Below are positions 49,340 to 58,547 of a stretch of DNA of 64,000 nt, in pieces. The notes under the pieces were generated by a model. It was not told the origin of the DNA. It was given only the letters and a program-made list of their open reading frames with translations, and did not search any database. Position numbers and translations under genes: made by a program. Origin of the DNA: JAJAZB01 sp964244295. GTDB taxonomy: Bacteria > Bacteroidota > Bacteroidia > Cytophagales > Spirosomataceae. How positions within the stretch are numbered: the stretch's first letter is position 1; the number at the start of each line of letters is the position of its first letter. The stretch lies in contig CAXTIG010000014.1 of NCBI GenBank assembly GCA_964244295.1, forward strand, positions 1 through 64,000. The letters are read 5' to 3'.

Positions 49340-52300
49340 TTATCGGGCCAGAATCACTTTGCCGCTGCCGCTCTGCTGGCGACTGGTTTGGAAAGACCGG
49401 GCAAAAATACGATAAAAATACATTCCGTTGGCAAGGGGCGCGCCCGAATCCGCCCGCCCGTCCCAGCTCAGCACGTCCACCGGCGATTCGGCCCGCTCGG
49501 CGGTGGTGCGCAGACTCCGAACGGTGCGCCCGCTCAGGTCGCTGATGAGCACTTCCACGTCGAGGTCGTCGCCCGGCGATTCGTGTTCGACCCGGAACGT
49601 CGTCGTCGCGCCGAAGGGGTTTGGGAAACTCAGAACGTTTCGCAGACTCGGATTCGTGTTTTCGCCCACCAAAAAGTGCAGCGTCAATTCCGCTGGATTG
49701 CCCGCCACATCCCAGGCTTTCACGCGCAGGGTGTATGTACCGGGCGGTAGCATGGGGAGGGCAAACGTCAGGCTGCCACTCCGAAAATCGTCGGGGTTGG
49801 CCAGGTAGGCCGCGTTGAGCACCAGGCGTAGGGTGTCGTTGAGCGTCGCCGTCAGGTCGTGGCCTCCCAGACCACTCACGTCGAGGCCGCTGTCGTCGCG
49901 CAGGCGCAGCAGCAGGCGGGAACTGGCGCTCACTTCTTCGCCATCGCGGAAGGTGGTGTCGTTCAAAAAGGCCTGGAGTTGCGGCGGCTGCATGTCGGTC
50001 GTCGGGGCGTTGTTTTTGCCGCCAAGCCACACCGCCGCCGCCCCGCCCGCATCGCCCGAATTATCGGCGCGTTGGGCGTAAAAACTGATTTTCCCCTGGC
50101 CCAGTTTCGGGTCCAATCCGCCCGGCACCACGAACGTGCTGCTGAACGCGCCCGCCCGCACGGTGGCCGTTCCGCTGAACAACACGCTGCGTTGCACGTC
50201 GTAGCTCATCGGCGGGTTGTCGTCGCTACCGGGGGTGCGCAGGGTGGCGGGTTTATCGAAAACGGTGAGCGTCACGGTGCCGTTGAACGTGCCGTCGCGG
50301 CTGCCGTCGGGGTGGCGCACTTCGCCGTTCAGCGTCACGCGTTTCAGCGCCCGGAGCGTGTCGGGGGCGGCGGTCAGCACCACCGGGGCGGTTGGCAGGG
50401 CCAGGCGCATCGAGGGGTCGCCCAGGAGCGTGAAATTGCGGTTGATGGGGCCGCTCAGGCTTTCGTTTTTGGTGAGCCGCATCGCCTCGCCGAGCCGGGG
50501 CAGTACCCCGTTTTTGGGTTCAAACGCCCGACGGTCAAAGGCTTCGTTTACCAAAAAATTGGTATTGGCAAATACCGCCCGCGTGGTGGTGAGCAGCCCG
50601 ATGGCCCCGGCCCGGCGCTGGAGCAGGGCCAGTTCGGCTCCCGACACCAGGCCGGGGTCGTCGTAGCGCCCAAACTCGCAGGTAGCCGTGACCAGCAGCG
50701 GCATCCGGTCGGCGTTGCGCCAACTGAAAATGTCGGCCCGCGTGAGCACCTGTTCCTGCGCCCAGCCCGACTCGCCCCCGTGGCCGGTGTAGTTGATAAT
50801 GAGCGCCCCGTCCTGAAACTGCCGGTTGATGGCCGCATTTACGGCGGGAGCTTTGGCCCCGGTGGGCGTGGTTACGGTCGGGAAGGCGTCGAGGTACAGC
50901 TTTTCGAGCAGCAGGTTGGGGCGGTTGCGCGTCAGTTGCCGGGCCAGGTTGTCGGCGTCTTGCTGGTGAAGGTTGTAGTCGCCGTTGTCGGCCACGAACG
51001 TGACGCGCTGCCGCCAGGGTCCCAGCGCAGCGGGGTTCTCGTAGCGAATCAGTTTGTCCACCACGGCGGCGGCTTCGTCGCCGGTTTTTACCGGCAAGCG
51101 CCCCACGCCGATGTCGAGCGTGTGGTCGCCGCTGAAGGTTTCAGGCCAGTCGCCTTCGTGGTCTTCCAGAAACCCAAAATAATCGTCGGAAGAATAGCTG
51201 TAAATCGGGTGCAGCGACTCGCGGCTTTCGTACACCGGCACGTAGCCCTGGGCCAGGTTGCCGTTGTTGCGGTTCCGATAGTCGTAGGTCGCATCGCCGA
51301 AGAGCAACAAAAATTTCAGGGCAGATCCCGGTTGTTGGTACAAAAACCGGGCGAAATCCCGCAAGGCCGAGGGGTCGGGGTGGCCCGACGAAAATTCGTT
51401 GAATACCTGCTCCGTCGTCACTACCGTCACGGTCAGTTTGTCGTTTTGCCGCCGAAACCCGGCCAACCGTTCGGCCTGTTCCCGGTAGGCCGGGGCGGTG
51501 ACAATCAGCAGGTCGGTGGCCGTCAGACCGCGCAGGTTTTGGGGAGAAATACTCCGCACCGAGGCGGGTTCAGGAACGTCTTTTTCCAAAAAAGCCACGA
51601 ATTCGCGCAGCGTATCCGCCGTGGCCCCAAACCGCGCCGTGCTGCCCTCCGTCGTCAGTACCTGGTTGGCCGGTTGCGCGGTTCGGGTCACGTCCCACAC
51701 GCTCAAACCCGTCGGAACGTTGGCCAGTTGGTACGTCACCGCCGCCTGCTGCCGACTGTCGAGCGCCCGAAACCGGAACGCGTCGCCATTCCAGCGCAAT
51801 TCGCGCCGGGCCTGCACGCCGAGGTAGTTGAAGTACGCCTGGGCCGAAGCTTGCCCCCGGCGGTCGTAGCTGAGCACCAGCCGCAGCGTACCGTCGGTCG
51901 GCGGGGTGGCGAGGGTCGTGGTAAATGTGTTGACGGCGTTGACGCCTTTGAAGTCGTAGCGTTCGGGTGTCACGGTGCCGAAGGTCTGGGTGCCAATGGA
52001 TTGCCCGCCCATTTTCACCTGCACGGCAGTTTCGGCCTGCGCCGCCGCCATCGTGGCCGAGGTGATGAGCAGGGGCGAATTGGGCAGGAGGTTGGGCAGC
52101 GGGAACGTCGCGGCGTAGTCGCCAAAGGTCAGCGATTCGCCGTACCACTCCCGCCCGGAGGCGATGATGTTGCGGAGGTCTTTTTCGAGAAAAAGGTACT
52201 CGTCGAAAGCCGTCAGCGTAGTGCTGGCCGCCACTGAAGACCGCTCGGCAATACGCAGGCCGGGGGCATCGCCCAACGTCAGGAAGTAAAAACTGGTGTC

Positions 52301-52708
52301 GGCGTACACGTTGGTCTGGTGGGAAAATCGCTTCGCCACCGGGTCGTAGCGGACGGGGTGGGGGCCTTCGGCATAAAACAGCAGGTAGTCGCCTTCATCG
52401 AAACGCCCGTCGGCTTCGCCCTGCACCCAGACCGCGTTTTCCGTTAAATCGAGGGGCCGCGCCAGGGCGTTGGATTGGGGCAGCATTCCGCCGCCGTTGC
52501 CGTAGAGCCGCAGGCGGCGGGGGTCGAGATTGGTCAGCGCGAAGCCCGCCTCCCGGAGATTGGCCGCGCCGAGTCGGTACACGCCAGGTTGGGTTACGCC
52601 GATTTTAAGCCAGGCACCCCGCGCCAGCACCGACGGAGCCGGTTGTGCCAAGGCCGGAACTACGTTTAGCCAACTAATCAGAAGAAGGAAGAGCGGAAGA
52701 AGTCGCAC
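49340..52708 (-). CDS. porU: PorU, T9SS sortase-type C-terminal signal peptidase
   Basis: A 1122-residue gingipain-like (C25) protein that cleaves the sorting domain of T9SS cargo and attaches cargo to the surface. I chose GTG 52708 because it starts the signal peptide (LLPLFLLLISWLNVVPALAQ); the frame upstream overlaps sprT. The catalytic histidine is His643 in NYTGHGGESGWAQE, and the nucleophile is Cys677 in TATCEFGRYDD. The last 90 residues (VLSFPNPFGATTTFRVEHES and GMYFYRIFA) are the T9SS sorting domain, which PorU retains. It sits immediately before porV in the same orientation. Confidence 0.95.
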   Translation of the reverse strand: MRLLPLFLLLISWLNVVPALAQPAPSVLARGAWLKIGVTQPGVYRLGAANLREAGFALTNLDPRRLRLYGNGGGMLPQSNALARPLDLTENAVWVQGEADGRFDEGDYLLFYAEGPHPVRYDPVAKRFSHQTNVYADTSFYFLTLGDAPGLRIAERSSVAASTTLTAFDEYLFLEKDLRNIIASGREWYGESLTFGDYAATFPLPNLLPNSPLLITSATMAAAQAETAVQVKMGGQSIGTQTFGTVTPERYDFKGVNAVNTFTTTLATPPTDGTLRLVLSYDRRGQASAQAYFNYLGVQARRELRWNGDAFRFRALDSRQQAAVTYQLANVPTGLSVWDVTRTAQPANQVLTTEGSTARFGATADTLREFVAFLEKDVPEPASVRSISPQNLRGLTATDLLIVTAPAYREQAERLAGFRRQNDKLTVTVVTTEQVFNEFSSGHPDPSALRDFARFLYQQPGSALKFLLLFGDATYDYRNRNNGNLAQGYVPVYESRESLHPIYSYSSDDYFGFLEDHEGDWPETFSGDHTLDIGVGRLPVKTGDEAAAVVDKLIRYENPAALGPWRQRVTFVADNGDYNLHQQDADNLARQLTRNRPNLLLEKLYLDAFPTVTTPTGAKAPAVNAAINRQFQDGALIINYTGHGGESGWAQEQVLTRADIFSWRNADRMPLLVTATCEFGRYDDPGLVSGAELALLQRRAGAIGLLTTTRAVFANTNFLVNEAFDRRAFEPKNGVLPRLGEAMRLTKNESLSGPINRNFTLLGDPSMRLALPTAPVVLTAAPDTLRALKRVTLNGEVRHPDGSRDGTFNGTVTLTVFDKPATLRTPGSDDNPPMSYDVQRSVLFSGTATVRAGAFSSTFVVPGGLDPKLGQGKISFYAQRADNSGDAGGAAAVWLGGKNNAPTTDMQPPQLQAFLNDTTFRDGEEVSASSRLLLRLRDDSGLDVSGLGGHDLTATLNDTLRLVLNAAYLANPDDFRSGSLTFALPMLPPGTYTLRVKAWDVAGNPAELTLHFLVGENTNPSLRNVLSFPNPFGATTTFRVEHESPGDDLDVEVLISDLSGRTVRSLRTTAERAESPVDVLSWDGRADSGAPLANGMYFYRIFARSFQTSRQQSGSGKVILAR

Positions 52709-52755
52709 CGATAAACCCAGGTTTTGCGTCGGGAAAGGTAACGAATTTTGAAGGC

Positions 52756-53394
52756 TTATTCGTGCCCCTCCGCCCGCTCGATGGGGGCGTGGGCGGGCAC
52801 CGTGTAGCGGCGTCCGGTGGCCTGCTCGGTGCAGAGCACGCGGGTGCGCCGCAGGGGGCCGCGCACGAAGAGGCGCTGGTGGAAGCGGAAGGTCTCCCCT
52901 TCGCGCAGGTGATGCAGGGTCAACGCTTCGGCCAGCGGGGTATCCAGTGCCAGCAGCGCCTGGGCCAGGGGCGGAAAACCCGCCGTGGAAGCCGCCGGAT
53001 TTTGAGCGTACACGCGCAGGGGTTCGAGCACCGCAGGCGGAAAAAAGTCCTCGTTCAGCACGGGCAGGAGCAGGGTACGAAAATTCGTTTTCCAGGCCAC
53101 GCCGTGGGGGGCCGGGCGGCGTTTCGTTACCCGGCGAAGGGCTTCCCGCACCGTTATCACGTGCGCGACTTCGTGGAGATACGTAATCAGAAACCCCGCC
53201 GGGTTGAGGTTGGCGTTGACCGTGACCTCGTGGCCGGTGTGCGAATGAAACACGTGCGTACCGAGCCGGGTACGGCGCGGACGGGTGACCCGAAAGCGAA
53301 ACTCGTGCTGCTGCCAGAGGCCCTGGCAATAGGCTACGGCAGCCGGGGGCACGAAGCGCTCAAACGGGGGCGAGGCAGGTTGTTGAGTTTTCAA
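52756..53394 (-). CDS. SprT-like zinc metalloprotein
   Basis: A 212-residue SprT-like protein. The zinc motif is HEVAH in NPAGFLITYLHEVAHVI near residue 75, and the third ligand region is APHGVAWKTNFR. The C-terminal part resembles the usual bacterial SprT zinc-ribbon-free tail. Bacterial SprT function is not settled; the family includes the SPRTN DNA-protein crosslink protease. I chose TTG 53394 because the region up to 53463 is encoded by the terminator hairpin of the upstream lipoprotein gene. The ATG 53463 remains possible. Confidence 0.8.
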   Translation of the reverse strand: MKTQQPASPPFERFVPPAAVAYCQGLWQQHEFRFRVTRPRRTRLGTHVFHSHTGHEVTVNANLNPAGFLITYLHEVAHVITVREALRRVTKRRPAPHGVAWKTNFRTLLLPVLNEDFFPPAVLEPLRVYAQNPAASTAGFPPLAQALLALDTPLAEALTLHHLREGETFRFHQRLFVRGPLRRTRVLCTEQATGRRYTVPAHAPIERAEGHE

Positions 53395-53407
53395 GTGGGC
53401 ATAAAAC

Positions 53408-53438
53408 AAAAAAAGCCTCACATCGTAAGGCTTTTTTT
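53408..53438 (-). terminator. strong bidirectional intrinsic terminator
   Basis: Seven A's, AGCCT, a short loop, AGGCT and seven T's. On the minus strand it follows the lipoprotein gene (stop at 53476) and precedes sprT. Confidence 0.85.
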
Positions 53439-53475
53439 GTTGGGCTTGCAAGCTGATATTCAATACTCGACTAGA

Positions 53476-53664
53476 TTACTTCGTGGTGTCGGCCGACATC
53501 GCGGACGTATCCATTGCCATCGTGGTATCCATGGCGGCAGCCGAAGCAGCAGTGTCCATAGTCATGGCCGTCGTATCAGTCGAAGTGGTTTCAGCTTTCT
53601 TGCTTTCGCAGGCGGCCAGGCTAACCATGGTGCCCAGGAGGACTACGGTGAACAGTTTTTTCAT
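53476..53664 (-). CDS. small lipoprotein, Met/Thr/Ala-rich
   Basis: A 62-residue lipoprotein. Signal LFTVVLLGTMVSLAAC ends at Cys19. The mature region is a low-complexity run of MDT/AMDT/TDTTA-like repeats (TTAMTMDTAASAAAMDTT), unusual in its methionine and threonine content. Abundant small lipoproteins of this sort occur across Bacteroidota; role unknown. It has a good promoter (53696-53724) and its own terminator (53408-53438), so it is probably well expressed. Confidence 0.75.
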   Translation of the reverse strand: MKKLFTVVLLGTMVSLAACESKKAETTSTDTTAMTMDTAASAAAMDTTMAMDTSAMSADTTK

Positions 53665-53695
53665 CTTCTTACTGTGGTGTTTAAGGTTTGAGTTG

Positions 53696-53724
53696 CAAAT
53701 TTAATACAATCGAAAGGAATGCAA
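53696..53724 (-). promoter_or_regulatory. promoter of the small lipoprotein gene
   Basis: The minus strand reads TTG, 18 bases, then TAAATTTG, close to the TTG-N19-TAnnTTTG consensus. It is about 32 bases before the ATG at 53664. Confidence 0.65.
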
Positions 53725-53919
53725 GGTATGCTTACTCTTTTTTTTGAAAATTCTTAAATGCTTCCTCAAAAAGTACGAAATCTGCTGTTTTAGGGCATTT
53801 TTGCCATTAAAAACAGAGCTAAAATTTAGTAATTCAGATGAATCTTTGTGAAAGTTTGCATCCGGTTCAACTATATTTTTTTGGAAAAGTACAAGTTTTG
53901 GGTTTTTAACTGAACGCTT
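53725..53919. other. AT-rich intergenic stretch
   Basis: No gene found. AT-rich compared with its surroundings, between the lipoprotein promoter and the end of gtrA. No hairpin with a T tract is obvious. Confidence 0.4.
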
Positions 53920-54426
53920 TTACCGAATGTTCGCCTTGATGCGGTCGTAAAATCCAGTGGTTTTAAAGGTGAACGTTTTGTGGAGAATGTAGTTGGTGGC
54001 AAAACTTAATCCCATCGCAATCAACAACGAGCCGAACTCGCTGAGGTTGATTGCGGTAGCGGGTCGGCTGGCTGATTGAAACGGCCAATGAACCCTTAGG
54101 TACCGGGGTTCGCCCGCCAGGGCGTTGATGGTTCTCAGGCCCAGGTCGGCGGCACCCACCGTAATGCCGAACGAAAGCAGGGCTACCAGACCAAACTTTA
54201 CCATCTCGCGCTGGGTCTGGTTGGTTTTACGGGCATCGAAGGCGAACAACTTGGTGAGGGTAAATCCCACCACGAATGAAACCAGGTAGCCCACCGATAC
54301 CGACTCGGCGTAGCCCATGAAGTCGCGGCAGAGGCTACCAACGACGATTTGCACCAACGCGCCCGCTCCGGCTACCAGAAAATACGCGATGAGGTCTTTG
54401 CGGTTAAGCAGGGATTTTTTGTCCAC
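53920..54426 (-). CDS. GtrA family membrane protein
   Basis: A 168-residue GtrA-like inner-membrane protein with four hydrophobic segments. It begins RKDLIAYFLVAGAGALVQIVVG and ends LSFATNYILHKTFTFKTTG, both typical. GtrA proteins are thought to flip or hold undecaprenyl-linked sugars. No glycosyltransferase partner is adjacent. It is 19 bases downstream of nuoN and could be transcribed with the nuo genes. Confidence 0.85.
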   Translation of the reverse strand: MDKKSLLNRKDLIAYFLVAGAGALVQIVVGSLCRDFMGYAESVSVGYLVSFVVGFTLTKLFAFDARKTNQTQREMVKFGLVALLSFGITVGAADLGLRTINALAGEPRYLRVHWPFQSASRPATAINLSEFGSLLIAMGLSFATNYILHKTFTFKTTGFYDRIKANIR

Positions 54427-54445
54427 GACAACGAGGAAGAAAGCC

Positions 54446-55846
54446 TTAAAAAACGTGGCGCACCAGATCAGGAAACAGGCCCAGCAGGACGGTGAGGGCG
54501 GTGGTGAAGATAAGAATGGAGCGGTAAAGCGGGCCTATCAGGATGGGTTCACCGTCGCCGGGTTTGAGGTACGAAGCAATAATTACGCGAAAGTAATAGT
54601 AAATCCCCACGACCGACATCAGCACGGCAATTACCAGCAGGCTGGTCATGCCCCGGTCGACGGCGGTGGCGAAAACGAAAAATTTCCCCCAGAACCCTGC
54701 CGTGAGCGGGATTCCCGCCAGCGAAAGCATCGACACCGCCAGCGCGAAAGCCAGCAGCGGGTTGCGTTTGGACAGGCCGTTGAAGGCCTCGTAGCGCTCG
54801 TCGGGCCGCCCGTCGAGGGGGTTTTGCTCGGCCACCAGAATCAGCACCCCGAAGGCCGTGAGGGTGGCAATCGAATAGGCCAGCGAGTAAAATAAAATGG
54901 CGCTCGCCGACTGCTTCGTTTGCGCGGCCACCGCGATGAGCAGGTAGCCTGCGTGCGAAATACTGGAGTAGGCCAGCATCCGTTTCACGCTGGTTTGGTA
55001 CACCGCCGTGACGTTGCCCACCAACAGCGTCAGCACCGTGATGACCGTTAAAATCTGCCACCAATAACCGTAAGCCCCGCCGAAGGACACCGACAGCAGG
55101 CGGTACAGCGCCGCAAACCCGGCGGTTTTCACGACGGTGGACATGAAGGCGGTGAACAGCGTCGGAGCACCGTCGTACACGTCGGGTGTCCAAAAGTGGA
55201 AGGGCGCGGCGGAGACTTTGAACAACATTCCGACCAACATCAGCAGTAAACCCACGTATAGCAGCGGCGACACGCCCAGGCTGCGGGCATTGCCGACGTA
55301 GGCCCCGATTCCCGCCAGGTTGAACGAACCGGAAGCCCCGTACACTAGCGCGATGCCGAAGAGCAAAATGCCCGTGGCAAAGGCCCCCATCAGGAAATAC
55401 TTCAGCGCCGCTTCGTTCGAACGCAGGTTACGTTTGTCAGTCCCCGTGAGCACGTACATCGATACCGACAGAATTTCCAGGCCGATGAACAGCATAATCA
55501 GGTTTTCATAGCCCACCATCATCATGGCCCCCGCCACCGAAAACAGCATGATGGCGTAATATTCTGCCGGGTGGGTGTGTTCCTCGTCTTTCCCAAAGGT
55601 GCGCGAGAGGGCCACCGTCAGGAAAGTCGTCAGCAGGATGATGCTGGAGAAATTGATGAACAGGTTGTTGGTGCGGAACATATTCCGAAACCAGAGGTAT
55701 TGCTGGTTCCAGTCGAGCACGTTGAGGGCGAAGGCCAGCGCCACAAACAGCAGCGTAGCGGGGAGCAGAATCCGCCGCGCCGACTTCAGAAAGCCCAGAA
55801 AGAGGCTCAGGATGCCGAACAGGGAAAGCGAGAGGATGGAGAGCAT
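54446..55846 (-). CDS. nuoN: NADH-quinone oxidoreductase subunit N
   Basis: A 466-residue proton-pumping subunit of respiratory complex I in the inner membrane, with about 14 membrane helices. Family features include YENLIMLFIGLEILSVSMYVLTG with the conserved Glu near residue 125, AAPFHFWTPDVYDGAPT near residue 213 (the LAPFHxWxPDVY motif), and RMLAYSSISHAGYLL with the conserved lysine-serine segment near residue 288. It lies 125 bases downstream of nuoM on the same strand; the gap contains an AT-rich imperfect palindrome. Confidence 0.96.
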   Translation of the reverse strand: MLSILSLSLFGILSLFLGFLKSARRILLPATLLFVALAFALNVLDWNQQYLWFRNMFRTNNLFINFSSIILLTTFLTVALSRTFGKDEEHTHPAEYYAIMLFSVAGAMMMVGYENLIMLFIGLEILSVSMYVLTGTDKRNLRSNEAALKYFLMGAFATGILLFGIALVYGASGSFNLAGIGAYVGNARSLGVSPLLYVGLLLMLVGMLFKVSAAPFHFWTPDVYDGAPTLFTAFMSTVVKTAGFAALYRLLSVSFGGAYGYWWQILTVITVLTLLVGNVTAVYQTSVKRMLAYSSISHAGYLLIAVAAQTKQSASAILFYSLAYSIATLTAFGVLILVAEQNPLDGRPDERYEAFNGLSKRNPLLAFALAVSMLSLAGIPLTAGFWGKFFVFATAVDRGMTSLLVIAVLMSVVGIYYYFRVIIASYLKPGDGEPILIGPLYRSILIFTTALTVLLGLFPDLVRHVF

Positions 55847-55971
55847 TTTTTAATGTGCGAATTTCTAATGGGTAAATTCCTAATGCGTCTGCTGCAGCGG
55901 TACCAATTTCTAATAAATGCCTTCACTGAAACGGCACCTTCATTGGAAATTAGCACACTGGAAATTAGAAA
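55847..55971. repeat. AT-rich imperfect palindrome between nuoM and nuoN
   Basis: AATGTGCGAATTTCTAATG and CATTGGAAATTAGCACACT are rough inverse copies with several AATTTCTAAT words inside. It lies within the nuo operon without a T tract. Confidence 0.5.
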
Positions 55972-57435
55972 TTACTTCACCATGCTTTGCAGCAGCGCCG
56001 CCACCGCCGGTTCGGTCAGTTTCAGGAACGAGTTGGGCGCCAGACCGATGGCAAACACGAGTACCGCCAGCGGAATCAACACTAGTTTTTCGCTCAGGTT
56101 CAAATCCGTGACGTGCTCGGTGAGTGGCGTTCTTACGCCAAACATCGATTTTTGCACCATTCGCAGCATATACACCGCGCCAAGGATGATGGTCAGCCCG
56201 GCCACGGCCCCGAGCCAGGTGTTGTACTCGTACACCCCACGCAGCAGCAGAAACTCGCCCACGAAGCCGTTGGTGAGCGGCAAGGCCACGCTGCCGAGCA
56301 TGAGAATAATGAAATACACCGTCAGGTTGGGCGTGTTTTGGGTGATGCCCCCGAGTTGGCTCAACTCACGGGAACGGGTGCGGCTGGCGATGATGTCGAC
56401 GATGAAAAACAACCCGACCACGTTCAGCCCGTGGGTGAGCATTTGAATCAGCGAACCCTGCACACCGTCGAGGGTTTGGGAAAGAATCCCCGCTGACATT
56501 AGCCCCACGTGGGCAAACGACGAGTAAGCCACCAATCGCTTCATGTCGCGCTGCTGAATGGCGATAATTGAGCCGTACACGATGCCGGTGATGGACAACA
56601 CCAGCGCCGTGGTACCCCAGCGCTCCAGGCCCAGCGGAACGATGGGCAGCACGAGGCGGATGAGTCCGTAGGTGCCCATTTTCAGCATGATTCCGGCGAG
56701 CAGCATCGTGGCGGGCGTGGGCGATTCGACGTAGGTGTCGGGTTGCCAGGTGTGGAAGGGAAATACCGGCATTTTGATGGCAAAGCCGATGAACAAGGCC
56801 CAGAACAAATAGCCCTGTTGCTCGGCGCTGAGGTTAAGCGCGTGAAAGGCCGTCAGGTCGGCGCTGTGGGCGAAAGTCTGGGGGTTGAGGGGCGTTTGGA
56901 GGTACAAATACACCAGTCCCAGCAGCATGAACAGCGAACCGAAGAGCGTGTAAATGAAAAACTTGAACGTAACCCGCACCCGGTTTTCACCGCCCCAAAT
57001 CGCCGCGATGAAGTAAATCGGAATCAGCGCCGCCTCGAAAAACAGGTAGAACAAAAACGCGTCTTTCGCCGTAAACACCCCCACCAGCGCCGACTGCATC
57101 GCCAGAATCAGGGCGTAAAACGCCGAGGGATTACGGTAACTGTGGTTGAAGGTACTCAGCACGATGAGCGGCACCAGCGCCGTACTCAGCACGACTAGCA
57201 ACACACTCACGCCGTCGATGCCAATGCTGAAATTGATGCCCAGCGACCCAATCCAGGGAACACTCAGGGCAAACTGCGAGGAGGCATCGGGCCGGAAAAC
57301 CGACACGGCGTACAGCGCCAGGGCTAGTTCGACCAGCGCCGCCACCAGCGCCACCTGCCGGATGGCATTGCCCCGGAGACCGAATAAAACCAGACCCGCC
57401 ACGAGGGGAAAGAGGATGAGGGTAAGGGTGAGCAT
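55972..57435 (-). CDS. nuoM: NADH-quinone oxidoreductase subunit M
   Basis: A 487-residue proton-pumping antiporter-like subunit of complex I. FYLFFEAALIPIYFIAAIWGG near residue 130 carries the essential Glu, MPVFPFHTWQPDTYVESPTPATMLLAGI near residue 225 is the family signature, and KRLVAYSSFAHVGLMSAGI near residue 300 follows. It begins only 9 bases after the nuclease gene at 57445, so it is transcribed and probably translated together with it. Confidence 0.97.
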   Translation of the reverse strand: MLTLTLILFPLVAGLVLFGLRGNAIRQVALVAALVELALALYAVSVFRPDASSQFALSVPWIGSLGINFSIGIDGVSVLLVVLSTALVPLIVLSTFNHSYRNPSAFYALILAMQSALVGVFTAKDAFLFYLFFEAALIPIYFIAAIWGGENRVRVTFKFFIYTLFGSLFMLLGLVYLYLQTPLNPQTFAHSADLTAFHALNLSAEQQGYLFWALFIGFAIKMPVFPFHTWQPDTYVESPTPATMLLAGIMLKMGTYGLIRLVLPIVPLGLERWGTTALVLSITGIVYGSIIAIQQRDMKRLVAYSSFAHVGLMSAGILSQTLDGVQGSLIQMLTHGLNVVGLFFIVDIIASRTRSRELSQLGGITQNTPNLTVYFIILMLGSVALPLTNGFVGEFLLLRGVYEYNTWLGAVAGLTIILGAVYMLRMVQKSMFGVRTPLTEHVTDLNLSEKLVLIPLAVLVFAIGLAPNSFLKLTEPAVAALLQSMVK

Positions 57436-57444
57436 GAATTAGTT

Positions 57445-58083
57445 TTAAAATGACGAGGTGTCGATAGCCAGGTTTTTCACCTCTTTGATGGCAAGGCCGT
57501 CGCGTTCAACGGGGTTGAGCAAAACGTGAAAATCAAACGGGTACTTATCCTGCGTGGTGAAGCCTTGCCCTTCGTTGTCGGGAGAAGGCGCGATGTACAG
57601 ATTTACTTCCACCACCCCCGTCCCGACGGCCTCCACTTCGCCCGTTTCCAGCAGGTTCAATTCGTCCACTTCCACTTCCGTCACTTTTTTCACCTGGTAG
57701 GGCGTGGGCAAGGCGGTCAGGTCGGCCACGGGTTGGCTGGTCAGGAACTCGAACAACACCCCTGAAAGCCCCTTCACCTCGATTTTTTTCCGACGGGGTT
57801 CGGTCGCTACGACCATTTGTAGCGAGTAGGAGGGGTGTTCCAATGCGAAATTTCTCAGGGCCAGCAAGTTGTTTCTGAAATCCGTGGAGTTCTTCCCATT
57901 ACCCCGTGATTTTACTTCGACAATGATGTGTTTGTCGGCTTTTGAAATCAATAAATCAGCTTCTGCCTCACCCAGCGGCACTGCCCGTTGCACGGTATAT
58001 CCTTCCCGGTTGTACCGGTCGGCTAGTTGTTCCACCGCCACGTCGTGCAGGTAGGGGTTCAAGTATTTTGGTTCAATCTGCAT
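57445..58083 (-). CDS. PD-(D/E)XK-type nuclease-like protein inside the nuo operon
   Basis: A 212-residue protein of no named family I can fix. Residues about 1-120 form a restriction-endonuclease-like domain: helix VEQLADRYNREGYTVQRAV, then EAEADLLISKADKHIIVEVKSRG near residue 40, giving Asp and Glu-x-Lys in the right spacing. The rest is beta-rich (VEVDELNLLETGEVEAVGTG, EVNLYIA, YPFDFHVLLN) and may be a nucleic-acid or partner-binding domain; a distant likeness to pPIWI-associated nuclease tails is possible but unproven. It starts within the RusA-like gene (11-base overlap) and ends 9 bases before nuoM. Confidence 0.75.
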   Translation of the reverse strand: MQIEPKYLNPYLHDVAVEQLADRYNREGYTVQRAVPLGEAEADLLISKADKHIIVEVKSRGNGKNSTDFRNNLLALRNFALEHPSYSLQMVVATEPRRKKIEVKGLSGVLFEFLTSQPVADLTALPTPYQVKKVTEVEVDELNLLETGEVEAVGTGVVEVNLYIAPSPDNEGQGFTTQDKYPFDFHVLLNPVERDGLAIKEVKNLAIDTSSF

Positions 58084-58546
58084 GGCCTTCCCAGTTAAAT
58101 TTTACTAGCTGCTTCGCCCATTGCCCCAGTTCAACGTACACAAAATGGCGGATTTCGACTTGCTCAACAAACTCGTTGAACGCGCTGAGTACGTTTTTTG
58201 GCAACCCTTGCAGGTCTGGCAATTCTTCCCGAACCGTCAGCGAACTATCCCGAACCAAGGTTTTGGCAGCCACCCGAAACGCCACCTGGCTATCATCGTC
58301 GTAGGTAATTCCACGGAGGCAATCCCAGATGGGCTTACTGATGTTGTCGGCATCAATCCCGGTTTCTTTCCGGTAAAAATAATACACCACCCCGTACAGC
58401 GACCCGCTTCGTTTTTCAAAACCGGGGTTAAACTCCACCAGCGCCTGCTCCATCGTTGCCCGGTACGTTTCCTTATCCAGTTTCGATTTGTACGTGCTCG
58501 AACCCTGGTACGCCTTCGGTTGCCGGTGAAAAACGAAACTCAGCAT
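58073..58546 (-). CDS. RusA-like Holliday junction resolvase inside the nuo operon
   Basis: A 157-residue RusA-family endonuclease. The active-site segment reads GIDADNISKPIWDCLRGI and then TYDDDSQVAF (near residues 63-90): the Asp-x-Asp-Asn, Lys, Asp-Asp-x-Gln-Val pattern of RusA, with all acidic residues in place. RusA cuts four-way junctions; most copies are phage-derived. It starts one base after the nuoL stop (TGA-A-ATG) and overlaps the next gene by 11 bases, so it is coupled to nuoL translation. No phage genes lie nearby. Confidence 0.85.
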   Translation of the reverse strand: MLSFVFHRQPKAYQGSSTYKSKLDKETYRATMEQALVEFNPGFEKRSGSLYGVVYYFYRKETGIDADNISKPIWDCLRGITYDDDSQVAFRVAAKTLVRDSSLTVREELPDLQGLPKNVLSAFNEFVEQVEIRHFVYVELGQWAKQLVKFNWEGHAD

Positions 58547-58547
58547 T

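Noticed and set aside
49859..52237. 792-residue open frame on the plus strand opposite porU
   Set aside because: Antisense shadow; composition is biased and porU itself has full catalytic and sorting features.
52709..53329. Upstream extension of porU
   Set aside because: The extension is an out-of-frame reading of the sprT gene; the signal peptide starts at the GTG 52708.
57445..58546. Prophage remnant explanation for the RusA-like gene
   Set aside because: No integrase, capsid, tail or lysis genes lie nearby, and the genes are tightly coupled to nuo genes; a phage origin of RusA is possible but the locus is not a prophage.
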